Positions 10,957 through 22,783 of a DNA stretch of 64,000 bases are shown one piece after another. This stretch comes from Hofstenia miamia (taxonomy: Eukaryota; Xenacoelomorpha; Acoela). Position numbers and translations under genes: made by a program. Position 1 is the first letter of the stretch. Each line of letters begins with the position of its first letter. The notes under the pieces are model-generated. The model made no database searches and was not told the origin of the DNA. It saw nothing but the letters and a program-made list of their open reading frames with translations. The stretch is from assembly GCA_004352715.1 (NCBI GenBank), contig SCFE01000077.1, positions 1,571,120-1,635,119 of the forward strand. The letters are read 5' to 3'.

Positions 10957-11341
10957 GTGTCACTCTCAGATGGTCGAACGTTGTGTTAAAGACACCACAG
11001 CTGTTCAAATGCAAACAAAGCTGATGAAAATCGCTCTTCCATTGTAAAAATTAAGCAAAGCTCCCAAACTCGATTCAAAACAAAATTTATGCAACTTTTT
11101 GAATAAAAATTGTAGACAGATCTAAATAAAGCATTGTTGAGATCTTTAACTACTCAAAAACAATACAAATATGTAAAATTCAGCAGCTTAATCCATGCAT
11201 TATTATTTTGATTATGCGAGATAGCAAGCATACATTTAAATTAATTTTTTTGATGTTTTTGCTTGTTTCGAATGATAATACATCTAAAAATAACACTGCC
11301 ATAATATTTCAAGTAATTATGTATTTTTTCGATCCACCCTA
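10957..11341 (-). repeat. Long terminal inverted repeat, right arm
   Basis: Reverse complement of the left arm. It starts about 50 bp after the stop codon of the transposase-like gene. Confidence 0.9.
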
Positions 11342-12505
11342 CTATATAATTGACCAATTTTTAGTGTATTTTGAATGACATACGATTAAACAAATCACAA
11401 AATTTTCACCTAATGGTACGAGTGAGTGCTCAGTCGTCAAATTGTTAAATATCTTGATAAAATTCAAGAAAATCAGAGCCCAGAAATGTAAATCTCTTCC
11501 TAAAATCAAAAAATTCTAAAATTAGAAAAATGTTCTGAATTTTACGATCACACAAATATGTTGTTGGATATTTGGAGTAGATGCATGGTGATGAAATCTG
11601 TGTATAGTATTGAATTTGAATGCAAAAAAAAATTGAATAACACAATTGAGTATCGTCAAATGGAGCTAATAGTAGTAGAAAAAAGAAAATTATATTTATT
11701 ATTACTCATACTATATTTAATATTTTACATTGTTCTTTTGAGGATAGCTTAATCACTGTAGGCTTATGTGCCATAGGATAGCCGTAGCTATGCTCATCTA
11801 ATTTCATTAGTATTTGAAAAATAAAATTATTAGAAATGTTATGCTAAAATTAAAATACCCCACAGAAAAGAAAGTAATCCTAATTAAAAGAATCAATAAA
11901 CTTCCAAAAGAAAATATATATATGCCTATAAATTATAGTTTAAAAAATATTAAAGAATATTAAATATAAAAATATAAGAGAACAGTTCAGCAGAATGACA
12001 CCCATGTATGAGACTGCAGAGGATTTCGAAGAGAGTCAAGTCAATTCTTGTGATGATAATAATGACCAGCAAGTATTCTTTCAAGAAAATACCGATCACA
12101 CTGGAGAAATTATGCATTGTAAATGTAATTTGCGTTAATTTTTGGAAAAATTGGGAAGATTTACAATTATATGGAACATAAAACTTCATTTCAGTGTTTC
12201 TTCAGACAGACAGTGAAATACTGCATCATTTTCATTTTTGAACAAGAAAATATCAGTGATTTCAGTTTTCATTAGATTGATATATTATTTTGTAATTTCA
12301 TATACCTAAAGCTAACTGTCATTATATCTTTATTATACACCTTTGCAATTTATTAAAACACTTTCACTGTTCGTATTCACCCCATTTGACAGTACTAATT
12401 AACCTTCGTTTGAAAATTTTATTGCACAAATGTAATGAATTTTCCTTATTTTAGAGGGGCCCGGGCCCCCTCGGCCTCCCCTCTTTATCCGCCCTTGCAA
12501 ACAGC

Positions 12506-12533
12506 TATATATATATATATATATATATATATA
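12506..12533. repeat. (TA)n microsatellite
   Basis: About 14 TA units immediately right of the hAT-like element. Confidence 0.95.
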
Positions 12534-12930
12534 AGAATGCTTTTATAAAAGAAGTTTTGACACTTTAATATCACTCTTGCAAAATTCTTTATATATTTGT
12601 TATTTCATTAATGATACAAGTATGCTTCTATTCACACTTCATTATTATTTTCATTTTTAGGTATTGTTGAAACCAAAATATATAATTGCATAAGTATTGC
12701 CAAACTGTCTAAAACATTTATGTTTAAAATTGTTGGGTAGTTAGTTTAAGAAAAAACAGGCATTCATTTCCCCTTCAACATCATGTGATTTTATAAAAAT
12801 TATTAAACTTAGCTTAGAAACATTATAGTTGGCTGCAAAAAAAAATGAGACTAGAAAAATGGCATATTACTTTTGAACTACTGAACGTAACAACTCAAGA
12901 AAGGTAAGATTTTAAAGATACATTAAAGGA

Positions 12931-13287
12931 CTATAAGTAAAAAGCATCAAAGTCTAATTTTTTTTCCTCCTTAGAAATAACTTCATTCAAACGAACTGAA
13001 ACTGATTTCATTAAATTGGACTTCATTTCAGATGTCAAAATGTGTTGACTTTCTTGGATTTTTTCTTTATAATCGGATATATTTTTCGCATTTTTCTTCT
13101 CAACGTCATTTTTCAATATCTGCCACACGTTTTCGATTGGAGAAAGATCAGCAGAACTTGGTGGCCATTGCAAAAAATGGATATTATTTTCAGAAAACTA
13201 ATTTTTTGTCTTTGCTGACGTGTGCGGGGATGCTCCGTCCTGTTGGAGTATCCATCCATCATCATATAAATCATCAGCATAAGGCAT
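12931..13287 (-). pseudogene. Tc1-like transposase, C-terminal half, cut by an assembly gap
   Basis: The minus strand reads ILQQDGASPHTSAK, an in-frame TAG, SENNIHFLQWPPSSADLSPIENVWQIL and a lysine-rich tail ending DAFYL. These are the second and third catalytic blocks of Tc1/mariner transposases. The spacing from the Asp of QQDGA to the Glu of PIENVW is 34 residues, the DD34E signature of the Tc1 branch. The N-terminal part and first Asp fall in the N run starting at 13288. The TAG and the gap mean activity cannot be claimed. Confidence 0.85.
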
Positions 13288-14287
13288 NNNNNNNNNNNNN
13301 NNNNNNNNNNNNNNNNNNNNNNNNNNNNNNNNNNNNNNNNNNNNNNNNNNNNNNNNNNNNNNNNNNNNNNNNNNNNNNNNNNNNNNNNNNNNNNNNNNNN
13401 NNNNNNNNNNNNNNNNNNNNNNNNNNNNNNNNNNNNNNNNNNNNNNNNNNNNNNNNNNNNNNNNNNNNNNNNNNNNNNNNNNNNNNNNNNNNNNNNNNNN
13501 NNNNNNNNNNNNNNNNNNNNNNNNNNNNNNNNNNNNNNNNNNNNNNNNNNNNNNNNNNNNNNNNNNNNNNNNNNNNNNNNNNNNNNNNNNNNNNNNNNNN
13601 NNNNNNNNNNNNNNNNNNNNNNNNNNNNNNNNNNNNNNNNNNNNNNNNNNNNNNNNNNNNNNNNNNNNNNNNNNNNNNNNNNNNNNNNNNNNNNNNNNNN
13701 NNNNNNNNNNNNNNNNNNNNNNNNNNNNNNNNNNNNNNNNNNNNNNNNNNNNNNNNNNNNNNNNNNNNNNNNNNNNNNNNNNNNNNNNNNNNNNNNNNNN
13801 NNNNNNNNNNNNNNNNNNNNNNNNNNNNNNNNNNNNNNNNNNNNNNNNNNNNNNNNNNNNNNNNNNNNNNNNNNNNNNNNNNNNNNNNNNNNNNNNNNNN
13901 NNNNNNNNNNNNNNNNNNNNNNNNNNNNNNNNNNNNNNNNNNNNNNNNNNNNNNNNNNNNNNNNNNNNNNNNNNNNNNNNNNNNNNNNNNNNNNNNNNNN
14001 NNNNNNNNNNNNNNNNNNNNNNNNNNNNNNNNNNNNNNNNNNNNNNNNNNNNNNNNNNNNNNNNNNNNNNNNNNNNNNNNNNNNNNNNNNNNNNNNNNNN
14101 NNNNNNNNNNNNNNNNNNNNNNNNNNNNNNNNNNNNNNNNNNNNNNNNNNNNNNNNNNNNNNNNNNNNNNNNNNNNNNNNNNNNNNNNNNNNNNNNNNNN
14201 NNNNNNNNNNNNNNNNNNNNNNNNNNNNNNNNNNNNNNNNNNNNNNNNNNNNNNNNNNNNNNNNNNNNNNNNNNNNNNNNNNNNNNN
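13288..14287. other. Assembly gap of 1000 N
   Basis: Exactly 1000 unknown bases inside Maf intron 1. They hide the rest of the Tc1-like element and the left edge of the second duplicated segment. The open frames drawn across the gap are meaningless. Confidence 1.
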
Positions 14288-14294
14288 ATATTAA

Positions 14295-15043
14295 AACTAG
14301 TGCAAATTCAAACCACATTTCTGTATCACATCGTTTACATATCTTATTATTCTATTTTAAACGGAAAATTTATCCATAATAACACAACAAAATACAAATA
14401 AACCTGGCATACGAAGTTAACCTTAGAGTGTAGCCTTGTATTATAAAGGTTTTTTCGTAATTCCTGGTCGGTGTTTGCCTGCTTTAATTGCACAGTTATA
14501 TTGTGTTTATTCAGCTTAAGTGTTTTAGTTGGAATGTGTCTATCAATCAACAACCCATTTAGTAATCAGAGAGCTAGAAAAATATTCACGAAGAAAGTAT
14601 ATTATTCCCTATCAAAATCAGCGCACCACTTAATTAAACGGTTTTTAGAGCTTAAAGAAGAGAATTGCGCATTCAATTTCACATGTCATGTAACCAGTGG
14701 TTTGTTCGTATGCAATACAGCTTCCAGAATTCTCACACTGGTACAAAGTATAATTTTCCCCAGTTTCGTATTTTTTTGCAAAAGCAACAGCAATTTTACT
14801 TGCATGTTTTAAAATCGATTACGTTGATGCAATTTATCAGCATATTACGTCCTTGCAATTAGCTGCTTTATAAGATTTAGCTTAAACTGCACCTGCAGTT
14901 TATCAAGTTTTACAAAATCCTTAAAAATTTCTGTAATTTTATTTAGTTTTCGCTGTTGTATACAGTTTAGCATAAAAAAATGAGTATGTAAAGCAGTAGT
15001 TGCTGATCCTTCTTGTAAAAAGACCTCTTCAAGCACTATGAAC
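14295..15043 (+). repeat. Duplicated intronic segment, copy 2
   Basis: Partner of 7536-8306. It ends with CTATGAAC (15036-15043), which recurs after the hAT-like element at 16628-16635, so this copy preserves the original insertion site. Confidence 0.85.
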
Positions 15044-16627
15044 CAGGGGCGGATACAGAAAAAATTTTTAGAGGGGGCCCTATGTAGAATAAAATGATAA
15101 CTGCATAATTGGGTACTAGGGAGGGCACAAAATATTGAATTTTCAATTTTTAAAATTCATCACTATGCACGGGCTTCACCACCATGCACTGACTCCAAAA
15201 ATGAAAATGTAGAAATTGTGCAATTTTTCAAGACTAAGCACAAATTTTTTCAAATTTCAAATTACGATTTATTAATAGCATGTTGTTTTTACATTTTTGC
15301 ATTATGCACTACATAATCGACCATTTTTTAGTGTATTTTCAATGGCATACGATTAAACAGATCACAAAATTTTCACCTAATGGTACGAGTGAGTGCTCAG
15401 TCGTCAAATTGTTAAATATCTTGATAAAATTCAAGAAAATCAGAGCCCAGAAATGTAAATCTCTTCCTAAAATCAAAAAATTCTAAAATTAGAAAAAAAT
15501 TGTTCTGAATTTTAATGTCACACAAATATGTTGTTGGATATTTGGAGTAGATGCATGGTGATGAAATCTGTGTATAGTATTGAATTTGAATGCAAAAAAA
15601 AATTGAATAACACAATTGAATATCGTCAAATGGGGCGAATAGAAATTGTAGACAATGAGAAAGTTATATTTATTATTACTCATGCTATATTTAATATGTT
15701 ACATTGTTCTTTTGCGAATAGATTAATCACTATAGGCTTATATGCCATAGGATAGCCGTAGCTATCCTCATCTAATTTTTAAAAATAAAATTATTAGAAA
15801 TGTTATGCTAAAATTAAAATACCCCACAGAAAAGAAAGGAATCCTAATTAAAAGACTCAATAAACTTCCAAAATAAAATATAACTTATATTTCAAAGAAC
15901 ATTGAAATATTTAATATAAAAACTATATGAGAAAACAGTTCAGCAGAAAAACACCAATGTGTGAGACTGCAGAGGATTTTGAAGAGAGTCAAGTCAATTC
16001 TTTTGATGATGAAAATGACCAGCAAGTATTCTTGCAAGAAAATACCGATCACACTGGAGAAATTATGCATTGTAAATGTAATTTGCGTTAATTTTTGGAA
16101 AAATTGGGAAGATTTACAATTATGATGAACATAAAACTTCATTTCAGTGTTTCTTCAGACAGACAGTGAAATACTGCATCATTTTCATTTTTGAACAAGA
16201 AAATATCAGTGATTTCAGTTTTCATTAGATTGATATGTTATTTTGTAATTTCATATACCTAAAGCTAACTGTCATTATACCTTTATTATACACCTTTGCA
16301 ATTTATTAAAACACTTTCACTGTTCATATTCACCCCATTTGACAGTACTAATCAACTTTCGTTTGAAATTTTATTGCCCCCNNNNNNNNNNNNNNNNNNN
16401 NNNNNNNNNNNNNNNNNNNNNNNNNNNNNNNNNNNNNNNNNNNNNNNNNNNNNNNNNNNNNNNNNNNNNNNNNNNNNNNNNNNNNNNNNNNNNNNNNNNN
16501 NNNNNNNNNNNNNNNNNNNNNNNNNNNNNNNNNNNNNNNNNNNNNNNNNNNNNNNNNNNNNNNNNNNNNNNNNNNNNNNNNNNNNNNNNNNNNNNNNNNN
16601 NNNCCCCCCCGTCTGTATCCGCCCTTG
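15044..16627 (+). mobile_element. Non-autonomous hAT-like element, copy 2, with intact 8-bp target duplication
   Basis: CAGGGGCGGATA at the left and the complementary CGCCCTTG end at the right, flanked on both sides by CTATGAAC. It matches copy 1 without the 2.76-kb insertion. A 222-N gap (16382-16603) lies in the C/G-rich right end. There is no coding capacity, so it needs a transposase in trans. Confidence 0.9.
16382..16603. other. Assembly gap of 222 N
   Basis: The gap is flanked by C runs at the GC-rich end of the hAT-like element. The local homopolymer probably caused it. Confidence 1.
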
Positions 16628-16635
16628 CTATGAAC

Positions 16636-17521
16636 AATAAGCTGAGTAAACTAAGCGCATCGATGATTCTAAATATGAAATGCAATATCCATGTTTTGTT
16701 ATTCCCAAATTAGGAATGACATCGTTTAAAGTGGGACGCTTTTCATTCTCGTTAAGCCATTGTCGAAATTGTAAAGTGAGGAACTCTAGTTGTGAAATCG
16801 AAACAAATGTGTCATAAATGCTAATTGCATCAGTCCTTAACCTTAAACTCCTTGAGAATTTTTAAAAAAAATGATTTTAAAAAACTTTTTTAAGCGCTTA
16901 TAATTCAAAAACTGCTAATTGCGATCCGCTGCGGGCTATGTTCTTTCGGCCACGTGACATATAACTTTGCGCACGGCAAGCCTATTGGTGTAGGATATGT
17001 TTCCATATATCAAGAAACACTCAATGTCCTTTGTTGCTTCCATGGGCTTAAAGCTTTATAAATACATCAGGAGAAGGTATGAAGAGAATTTAAATCCTTT
17101 TCAAAAGTTGCAAAATGTTCAAGGAAATATTTATCTTTTCAACAACTGCAGCCACAGAAATTTTCAATAGCGCATTAAGCAAGTTCCCCAATAGATATGT
17201 CAATGCCTCACGATTTTCAACTTTCCTAATAGGCTTGGAGACAATTCTTTGTAAATGTGGAGAAACGACTCTTTATAGAACACCAGGCTGTTTAAAGTTA
17301 AAACAATAAGTACTTAAGCAGTATAAATATACTTGGTTTACTTAAAGTTAATTTGCAGGCTTTAAAGCTCAAATTTCCTTATCAATTATAATACTTAGTC
17401 GATCATTTAATTTTGCATACTTTTGCTGTTGTTCATAACTGAATTATATTGTCATCGATTTACATCGGAAAGTTGTTAGTTTTATATTGTAATTTGCATT
17501 GCGTAAAATTACAATATTTAG
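16636..17521. other. Maf intron 1, right end
   Basis: AT-rich intron sequence up to the acceptor of Maf coding exon 2. No repeat or exon was recognised. Confidence 0.5.
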
Positions 17522-17655
17522 CAAACAGTCGGAAGAAACGTGATGATGTGAAAGAGATTCTTTGCGATCAGAAGGCAGAGTTAAGTTTGGAGATAAAAGG
17601 CCTTCAAACGGAATGTAATCTTATGACAAAACAGTTAAATAAAGTTCAAAATAAG
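17522..17655 (+). CDS. maf: Small Maf-type bZIP factor, coding exon 2 (basic region and zipper start)
   Basis: The acceptor ATATTTAG precedes 17522. The first two bases complete a split Ser codon begun in exon 1. The join gives NRGYA-S-NSRKKRDD, aligning with the Maf basic region NRGYAxSCRxKR; the usual Cys before Arg is Ser here. The zipper follows in heptads ending CDQKAEL, SLEIKGL, QTECNLM, TKQLNKV. The donor AAG|GTACG lies at 17656, in phase 0. The exon is 134 bp. Both phases fit, which strongly supports the join across the 10,954-bp intron 6568-17521. Confidence 0.85.
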
Positions 17656-18834
17656 GTACGATCAAATATCAAACCCAATATTGCTCTTAATTACAGCATT
17701 GCTTCTACGAATTTCTCAACGTAATTTAAAATTTCGGATATTTGCGGTTAGCTTAAGACTAAGAAATTATTTTGCTTCGTAATTATATTTGATTAAGTCG
17801 TTTTCTATGCAATTTGCAATCATTTTCAGTGTGTATAAACAACTTACTTCTAGTTGAGATATTTATTTTAAGGAATTGCGTGTACAGGTACGAGCATGCA
17901 GTAGCCACCTAGGGTAATACTCTAAACATCCATTGCAGAGTTTTCGAGTCGAGTTCGAGTATTTTTTGAAGAAAAGTTTTTTCTAGGTTACTGCCTTTTA
18001 GTGCCTAAAACTGCCTGGAAATTCTATTTTTTTATTGCGTCCAATTTGTTATCTTGTCTAAATTTATTCCTTTTTTGGTTGCATCCGCTTGTCTTGTCTT
18101 CATTATAGGTCAATCTTAGTATGAAGATTGAAGTGTTAATTCGGAACAGTCTCTTTTTAGCGCATTTTCTTAGAACACATTAATAAAATTTTATTTTCCT
18201 ATCAGTCTCGGATTTATTTATTGACTGAAAAATACTTTAACCCAAATTTTCTATGCCATTTTAAATGTTGTGATAATGTATTTAAGTTCCAATAAATCAA
18301 AGTTATCACTGGACTAGCAAGTAATGATATTAATAGATTCATGATAACCATTTAAGATTGCAGTAACAACTCCATTGTCTAGCCATCTTGTTAAGCACAC
18401 CATGATATCACGAACTACTACACAGATATTTCCACGTGGCTTTTCATTCATGACTTTCGCAACAGCTAAAATTAGCCGGAGTTTGTCATATTGCACCATT
18501 TCCAATAGACACATTTCTTGAAATAAGCTTATAGAAAGATGCTATTTTTCCTATGCAAGATTGTCAGCCTGACTAGGAAGTACATCTGCACTAGGGCAGT
18601 ACTTTATAATTTTTTTAAGAGATGTATGTTTCGCGTGGCATCATAATAGAGAAACGTTTATTAGAACAAGTCAGTAGTAGGAATTCAATTTTACAAAAAG
18701 GTATTTAAAAATCGTTGTTCTTCACTACCGTACGTAATCATTACCTACAAAATATTTAATAAGATGAATTTTGAATCTGAACTATTTGTTCCGTAGTATC
18801 ACATCAAATTTTGGAACCTAGGAATGGAGTCATT

Positions 18835-19821
18835 AATTTTTTGGACAATAAAAATTACTAGTATAATCACCCAGTGTTAGTGCTGTTGTACTCCGTTTCA
18901 ACAAACCCAATATATACATGTTCCATCCTTTTGACTGCTTCAATGACATTGGCTTTTCTCTAACAAAAATGTTGTTTACATACCAGAGCAACATCGAGTT
19001 CCCTCCAATTAGTTGGCTGGACGGGTCTCTGTCAAACTGAGCGCCCAAGTTCATCCCAAAGATGCTCAATTGGGTTCAAATCCCGACTTAATGGGGGCTG
19101 CCGTAGATCGTTGATGTTGTTGTTCTCTACGTACATTTACACAACCCGAGCTTTATGTGCAAGAGCGTTGTTATATTGGTACCTAAAATAGTTACTAAAT
19201 ATGCCATGAACCCAGAGAACCAAGTTTCGATCCATAATCTGCCTGTACACGGCACCTATCACGTTCTGATCCAGAATGACCAGTTCTCTTTTTCCAGTTG
19301 CACAGAAGGCACCCCATACATGCACTGATCCACCTCCTCCAGCAACTCGATTGCGCACACACTGGATAGAGTACAAACCTGGACTCACCACCATATACCA
19401 CGTGCTGCCAGTGTTGCACAGTCAGGTTTCGATACTGCCTAGCCCAAGCAAATCGATTACGTTTGTGTCTTGGAGTCAATTTTGGCTTAACAGCCAAGTC
19501 CTGTATCCCATCTGGATCAGTCTATTATTCACAGTCCGTTTACATGCTTGGACATTAGTGTCCTGCCGCCACTCAGCGTTGATAATGTTGCACGATTTGA
19601 ATTAATTCTAACGTGCCAAACGACCAAGTACACGGTCTTGTGCATTACTGATGCGTGGACGAGAAGAGGACCTTCCTGGATCCAGACTTCATGTGTCCTA
19701 ATGGCGTTTCAGGATCCGATTAACTGTTGCACGTTTGATGCCAAATCGTTGCACAATAATTTTCTGAGTTAAGCCTTCTCAGCATACGATTACGTGTACC
19801 AATGCCAGTAGGACGTGGCAT
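18835..19821 (-). pseudogene. Tc1-like transposase, degenerate, in Maf intron 2
   Basis: The minus-strand reading starts MPRPTGIGTRNRM at 19821. It continues in broken frames through KPKLTPRHKRNRFAWAR, VVYGGESRFVL (first catalytic block), GGGSVHVWGAF, YNNALAHKARVV (second block) and LSRDLNPIEHLWDELGRSV (third block). In the first block the usual Asp before Glu-Ser is Gly. In the second the usual Asp-Asn is Asn-Asn. Only the final Glu is kept. With several frameshifts and stops (for example after GRSV) this is long dead. The element's own terminal repeats were not identified. Confidence 0.85.
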
Positions 19822-20836
19822 GATTTAAGAATATACTTCAACTAGATTTACACCAACAAAATTGTTTAAAATCAAGTGTATGAGACATTTTTAGTTATGT
19901 ACAATTCCTTTATATAGGCAGCATGAAACCTGTATTTTAGGGTAATTATCTCAAATCATTCATTGTGAGCAATATAAAGCTCAAACCTGAGCTATATGAA
20001 TTAAGGGGTAGCGTCAAACAATAATCAAGTGAAAATAAAATCACTAGAAACAAAATTGACAACCAAAAATAGGCATATTTCTCTGAAAATCTCAAATTTT
20101 GGCCATGTAGCAACCATTTGCCATAGGACTGCCAATATATATATGCTGTAAATACATGTAACAAAATGGAGAATTTTGCTTTTCTATGATCTTTTACCTG
20201 GAAGATGTGTCATAAAGAGTGATAAAAAGATTTTAAAAGTACATCGGGCATATTAAAAGTACGAGCATATTACTGTACAACCATAGTCTACAGTCCTGAC
20301 AAAGACAGTTTTCAGAAATGAATTTGCATATTTTTCTACTGGAGCCGCATTTGCTAGGAGCAAAGTATTTTACTTTTATCTATTGTAGCGCTACATTAAT
20401 TCCACATTAATAACAAGGAGGTTAATCTAGATCACACATTTGCAAACGACTACTCATTTGGAATAATTTAAACTCAGCGGACGATTATTTTTTTTCTGCA
20501 GGGAGATTTCGTTTTATCAACTAAACCTTCCCAAGATTTATATTATAATTCATTCTTAATTGTTTTCCTGAGTGAGAATTAGTAAACCAGTATTTCGCTT
20601 AAAATTTTAACTTAATAATGTAGTACTTTATAGTAAACTTTTATTAATTTTTTAGGTTTTAGTATATCTTTTAAATTTCCACAATTCTATCCATAAAAAT
20701 TGATGTTCATTAATTCCATTCTTATATTTACTGTTACTGATTTGTAAAGTCTAATTCTTAAGATAGAGTTTATTTGTGATTTGTGATAGATAATATTACA
20801 ATTTAAATTGTTTGGATCACTTTAACTAATACAATA

Positions 20837-22441
20837 CTGGAAAAAAGAATTCGGCCACCCATGATTTGTCATAAATATTTCTAAGAAATGGGCGTCAAGA
20901 ATGTCATAGTTATTTTTTAATTAGATTTGGGGTTGCAGAAAGAGGAATTCATCAGTGTTGAGACAAAATTATCACTGTTTACTTTAAATCTCAAGTAGAA
21001 ATGCTACAATGCTTGTAGTTAGCTGATCTTTTCTTGGAAAAATGTATTCGGCCACTTCAGACCAAATCAGAGAATCTGTAAAAAATATCATTGGTTGAGC
21101 TTTTTCAAGTCTATATATATTGAAAATGTCTCATAACAGTCTTTCTTCACCATATATGATGCCTGGTTACGTATGTCTTACCATTCGCGAGTTGATTATC
21201 TCCAAACATTTGGAGGGGATGAGTCAACGTAATATAGCCCGACTTGTAGAGCGACCTCGAAGTACTGTCGGGGATATCATCAGATGTTTCACTTCTTAAA
21301 ACATCATTGTCCCCAAGCCAAAGTCCGGAAGAACAATGAAGTCCTCCAAGACCGTCCAATCAGCTCTTAAGTGCCTTTCAAAGCGAAATCCCAGGAAGAC
21401 TTCAGAGGAATTCCGCACGGAATGGGATGATGGTCACCTTGTGATAGCAAGAACTGTGCGAAACATCCTGAAGAAGCCATTCTTAACCTCAAAGCAAAGA
21501 TTATGCCGGGTGAGGTGGGGCAATTTAATGAGAGACAATTCATTTGAATATTGGTCTAATGCTACATTTTCAGATGAGTCAAGGTTTGAGCTATACTCAT
21601 CGAAAAGAATTCTGATAGAGACCAACTGGACAGAAGTTCAGATTCTTGCCTCAACTTGCTCGGGGGACCAACAATCATGGTGGGAAGTCTGTAATGGTAT
21701 GGGGTGCAATATGGTAGTGTGGCTTTCGCAGGATTGTTCAATCCCTGGTATTCTCCTAAGCTCTTAATATGCTCAGATTCTAGAAAGGGAACTCTTGTCA
21801 CTCCTTACAAGTGATCAATATATCAGCAGGATGGTGCTACATGTCATACCTCAAAATATATGACAAATTTCCTCCACAATAATGAGGTTGCTATCCTTGC
21901 TGTCTGGCCTTGACAATCTCCAGACCTTAATATTATCTAAAATATGCGGAAAGAGGTCAAATATCGAATGGGACAGCATACTTGTCACACTGAAGCCGAG
22001 CTGTGGAGCGCAATAAAGAAAAATTTTATGCTATTCCCAACAGCTTTATTGAAAGACTTTTTGCTTCGATTCCTGATAGCCTTGAAGCTGGTATTCGCTC
22101 AAATGGACACCCTATAAAATATTAGAAAAGACAATTTTGTTGCTAAGTGCTTGTATTGCATCAATTATTAATTTATGTATCTTATTTTGAATTTATTTTT
22201 TTCGGATTTGCTCAATTGTTAAAATTTTTTCAGGTGGTCAAATACATTTTTCCCATACAAGTTTTCTAATTTTAATAAAAAATTAATAGCCAATTGTTAT
22301 TCTACATATTTTATGGTATTAGACATACAACTTTTCCTTTCTTAATCAAAGTAACACTTAGTTATAATTTAAGGCCTACTCTATCCAATGTATGTTCATT
22401 ATTTATTCAAAATAGCAAGGTGGTCGAATACATATTTCCAG
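20837..22441 (+). mobile_element. Tc1-like transposon with double (IR/DR) terminal repeats
   Basis: The 1605-bp element sits between TA dinucleotides (20835-20836 and 22442-22443). Outer ends read CTGGAAAAAAGAATTCGGCC and, from the right, CTGGAAATATGTATTCGACC. A second, inner copy of the motif occurs about 200 bp inside each end (21036-21062 and 22228-22257). This four-site arrangement is the IR/DR layout known from Sleeping-Beauty-like Tc1 elements, where each site binds transposase. A broken transposase gene lies between. Confidence 0.88.
21126..22125 (+). pseudogene. Tc1-like transposase, degenerate
   Basis: It starts MSHNSLSSPYMM and ends IRSNGHPIKY before TAG, so the span of 1.0 kb matches a full-length Tc1 transposase of about 340 residues. 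An N-terminal helix-turn-helix is visible (MSQRNIARLVERPRSTVGDI). Catalytic block 1 is ATFSDESRFELY and block 2 QQDGATCHT. In block 3 (PDLNII-stop-NMRKEV, near 21940) the Glu codon is TAA, a nonsense change at the catalytic residue. Several frameshifts occur, for example near 21297 and 21765. Confidence 0.85.
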
Positions 22442-22783
22442 TACTATATTTGTGCGAGTTTGAAATCCTTTGTTTTTATGAAAATCGATCAATTCTGCTC
22501 TTCTTTAATATTGGATCTTTTGAAGCATTGTCCAAAATTTGTCAATGATTCGCAGGTGTTTCCAATTACTTATCAGTGCCTGATGTTAAATTGACTTTTC
22601 AACCGGTTTGTTTAAGTTGGCATCCTTTATATCAATTTAAAAACTATAATTTAAAAAATATAAATTGGTTCCTTTGAGATTTTATTGCACGCAAGTTTAG
22701 TTTTGTGCTACGTAAAGATAATTGCTTGTTTCAATTGTCTACTTTTTTAAAATTATGTTTGTTATTTTAATTTGGTTATTTAG

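Larger units (their letters stand above)
8583..11341 (+). mobile_element. hAT-like transposon with ~400-bp terminal inverted repeats, nested in the hAT copy
   Basis: The 2759-bp element is bounded by TAGGG...CCCTA and flanked by the octamer CTATATAA (8575-8582, 11342-11349). The sister copy of the host element has a single uninterrupted CTACATAA at the equivalent place (near 15310), which is a natural empty site. The two arms (8583-8991 and 10957-11341) are inverted repeats with high identity. An 8-bp duplication and TAGGG ends fit the hAT superfamily, although such long inverted repeats are unusual for it. It encodes one broken transposase-like gene. Confidence 0.85.
8307..12497 (+). mobile_element. 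Non-autonomous hAT-like element, copy 1, split by another transposon
   Basis: The ends read CAGGGGCGGATA (left) and, reverse complemented, CAAGGGCGGATA (right), followed on both sides by GA- and GGGCC-rich sequence. The second copy at 15044-16627 shares both ends. Here the left flank carries CTATGAAC but the right flank does not (it continues CAAACAGC and a TA repeat), so the right target duplication has been lost. Bases 8583-11341 belong to an independent insertion. Without it the element is about 1.4 kb and has no coding capacity. Confidence 0.8.

Noticed and set aside
8307-12497. Whole 4.2-kb unit as one autonomous transposon
   Set aside because: The transposase part has its own ends and target duplication, and the sister copy lacks it, so it is a nested insertion.
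13032-14318. Long open frames of about 400 codons on both strands
   Set aside because: They run through 1000 N; only the Tc1-like piece at 12931-13287 is supported.
18314-18514. 66-codon minus-strand frame inside Maf intron 2
   Set aside because: No motif, no splice context and no similarity to neighbouring elements.
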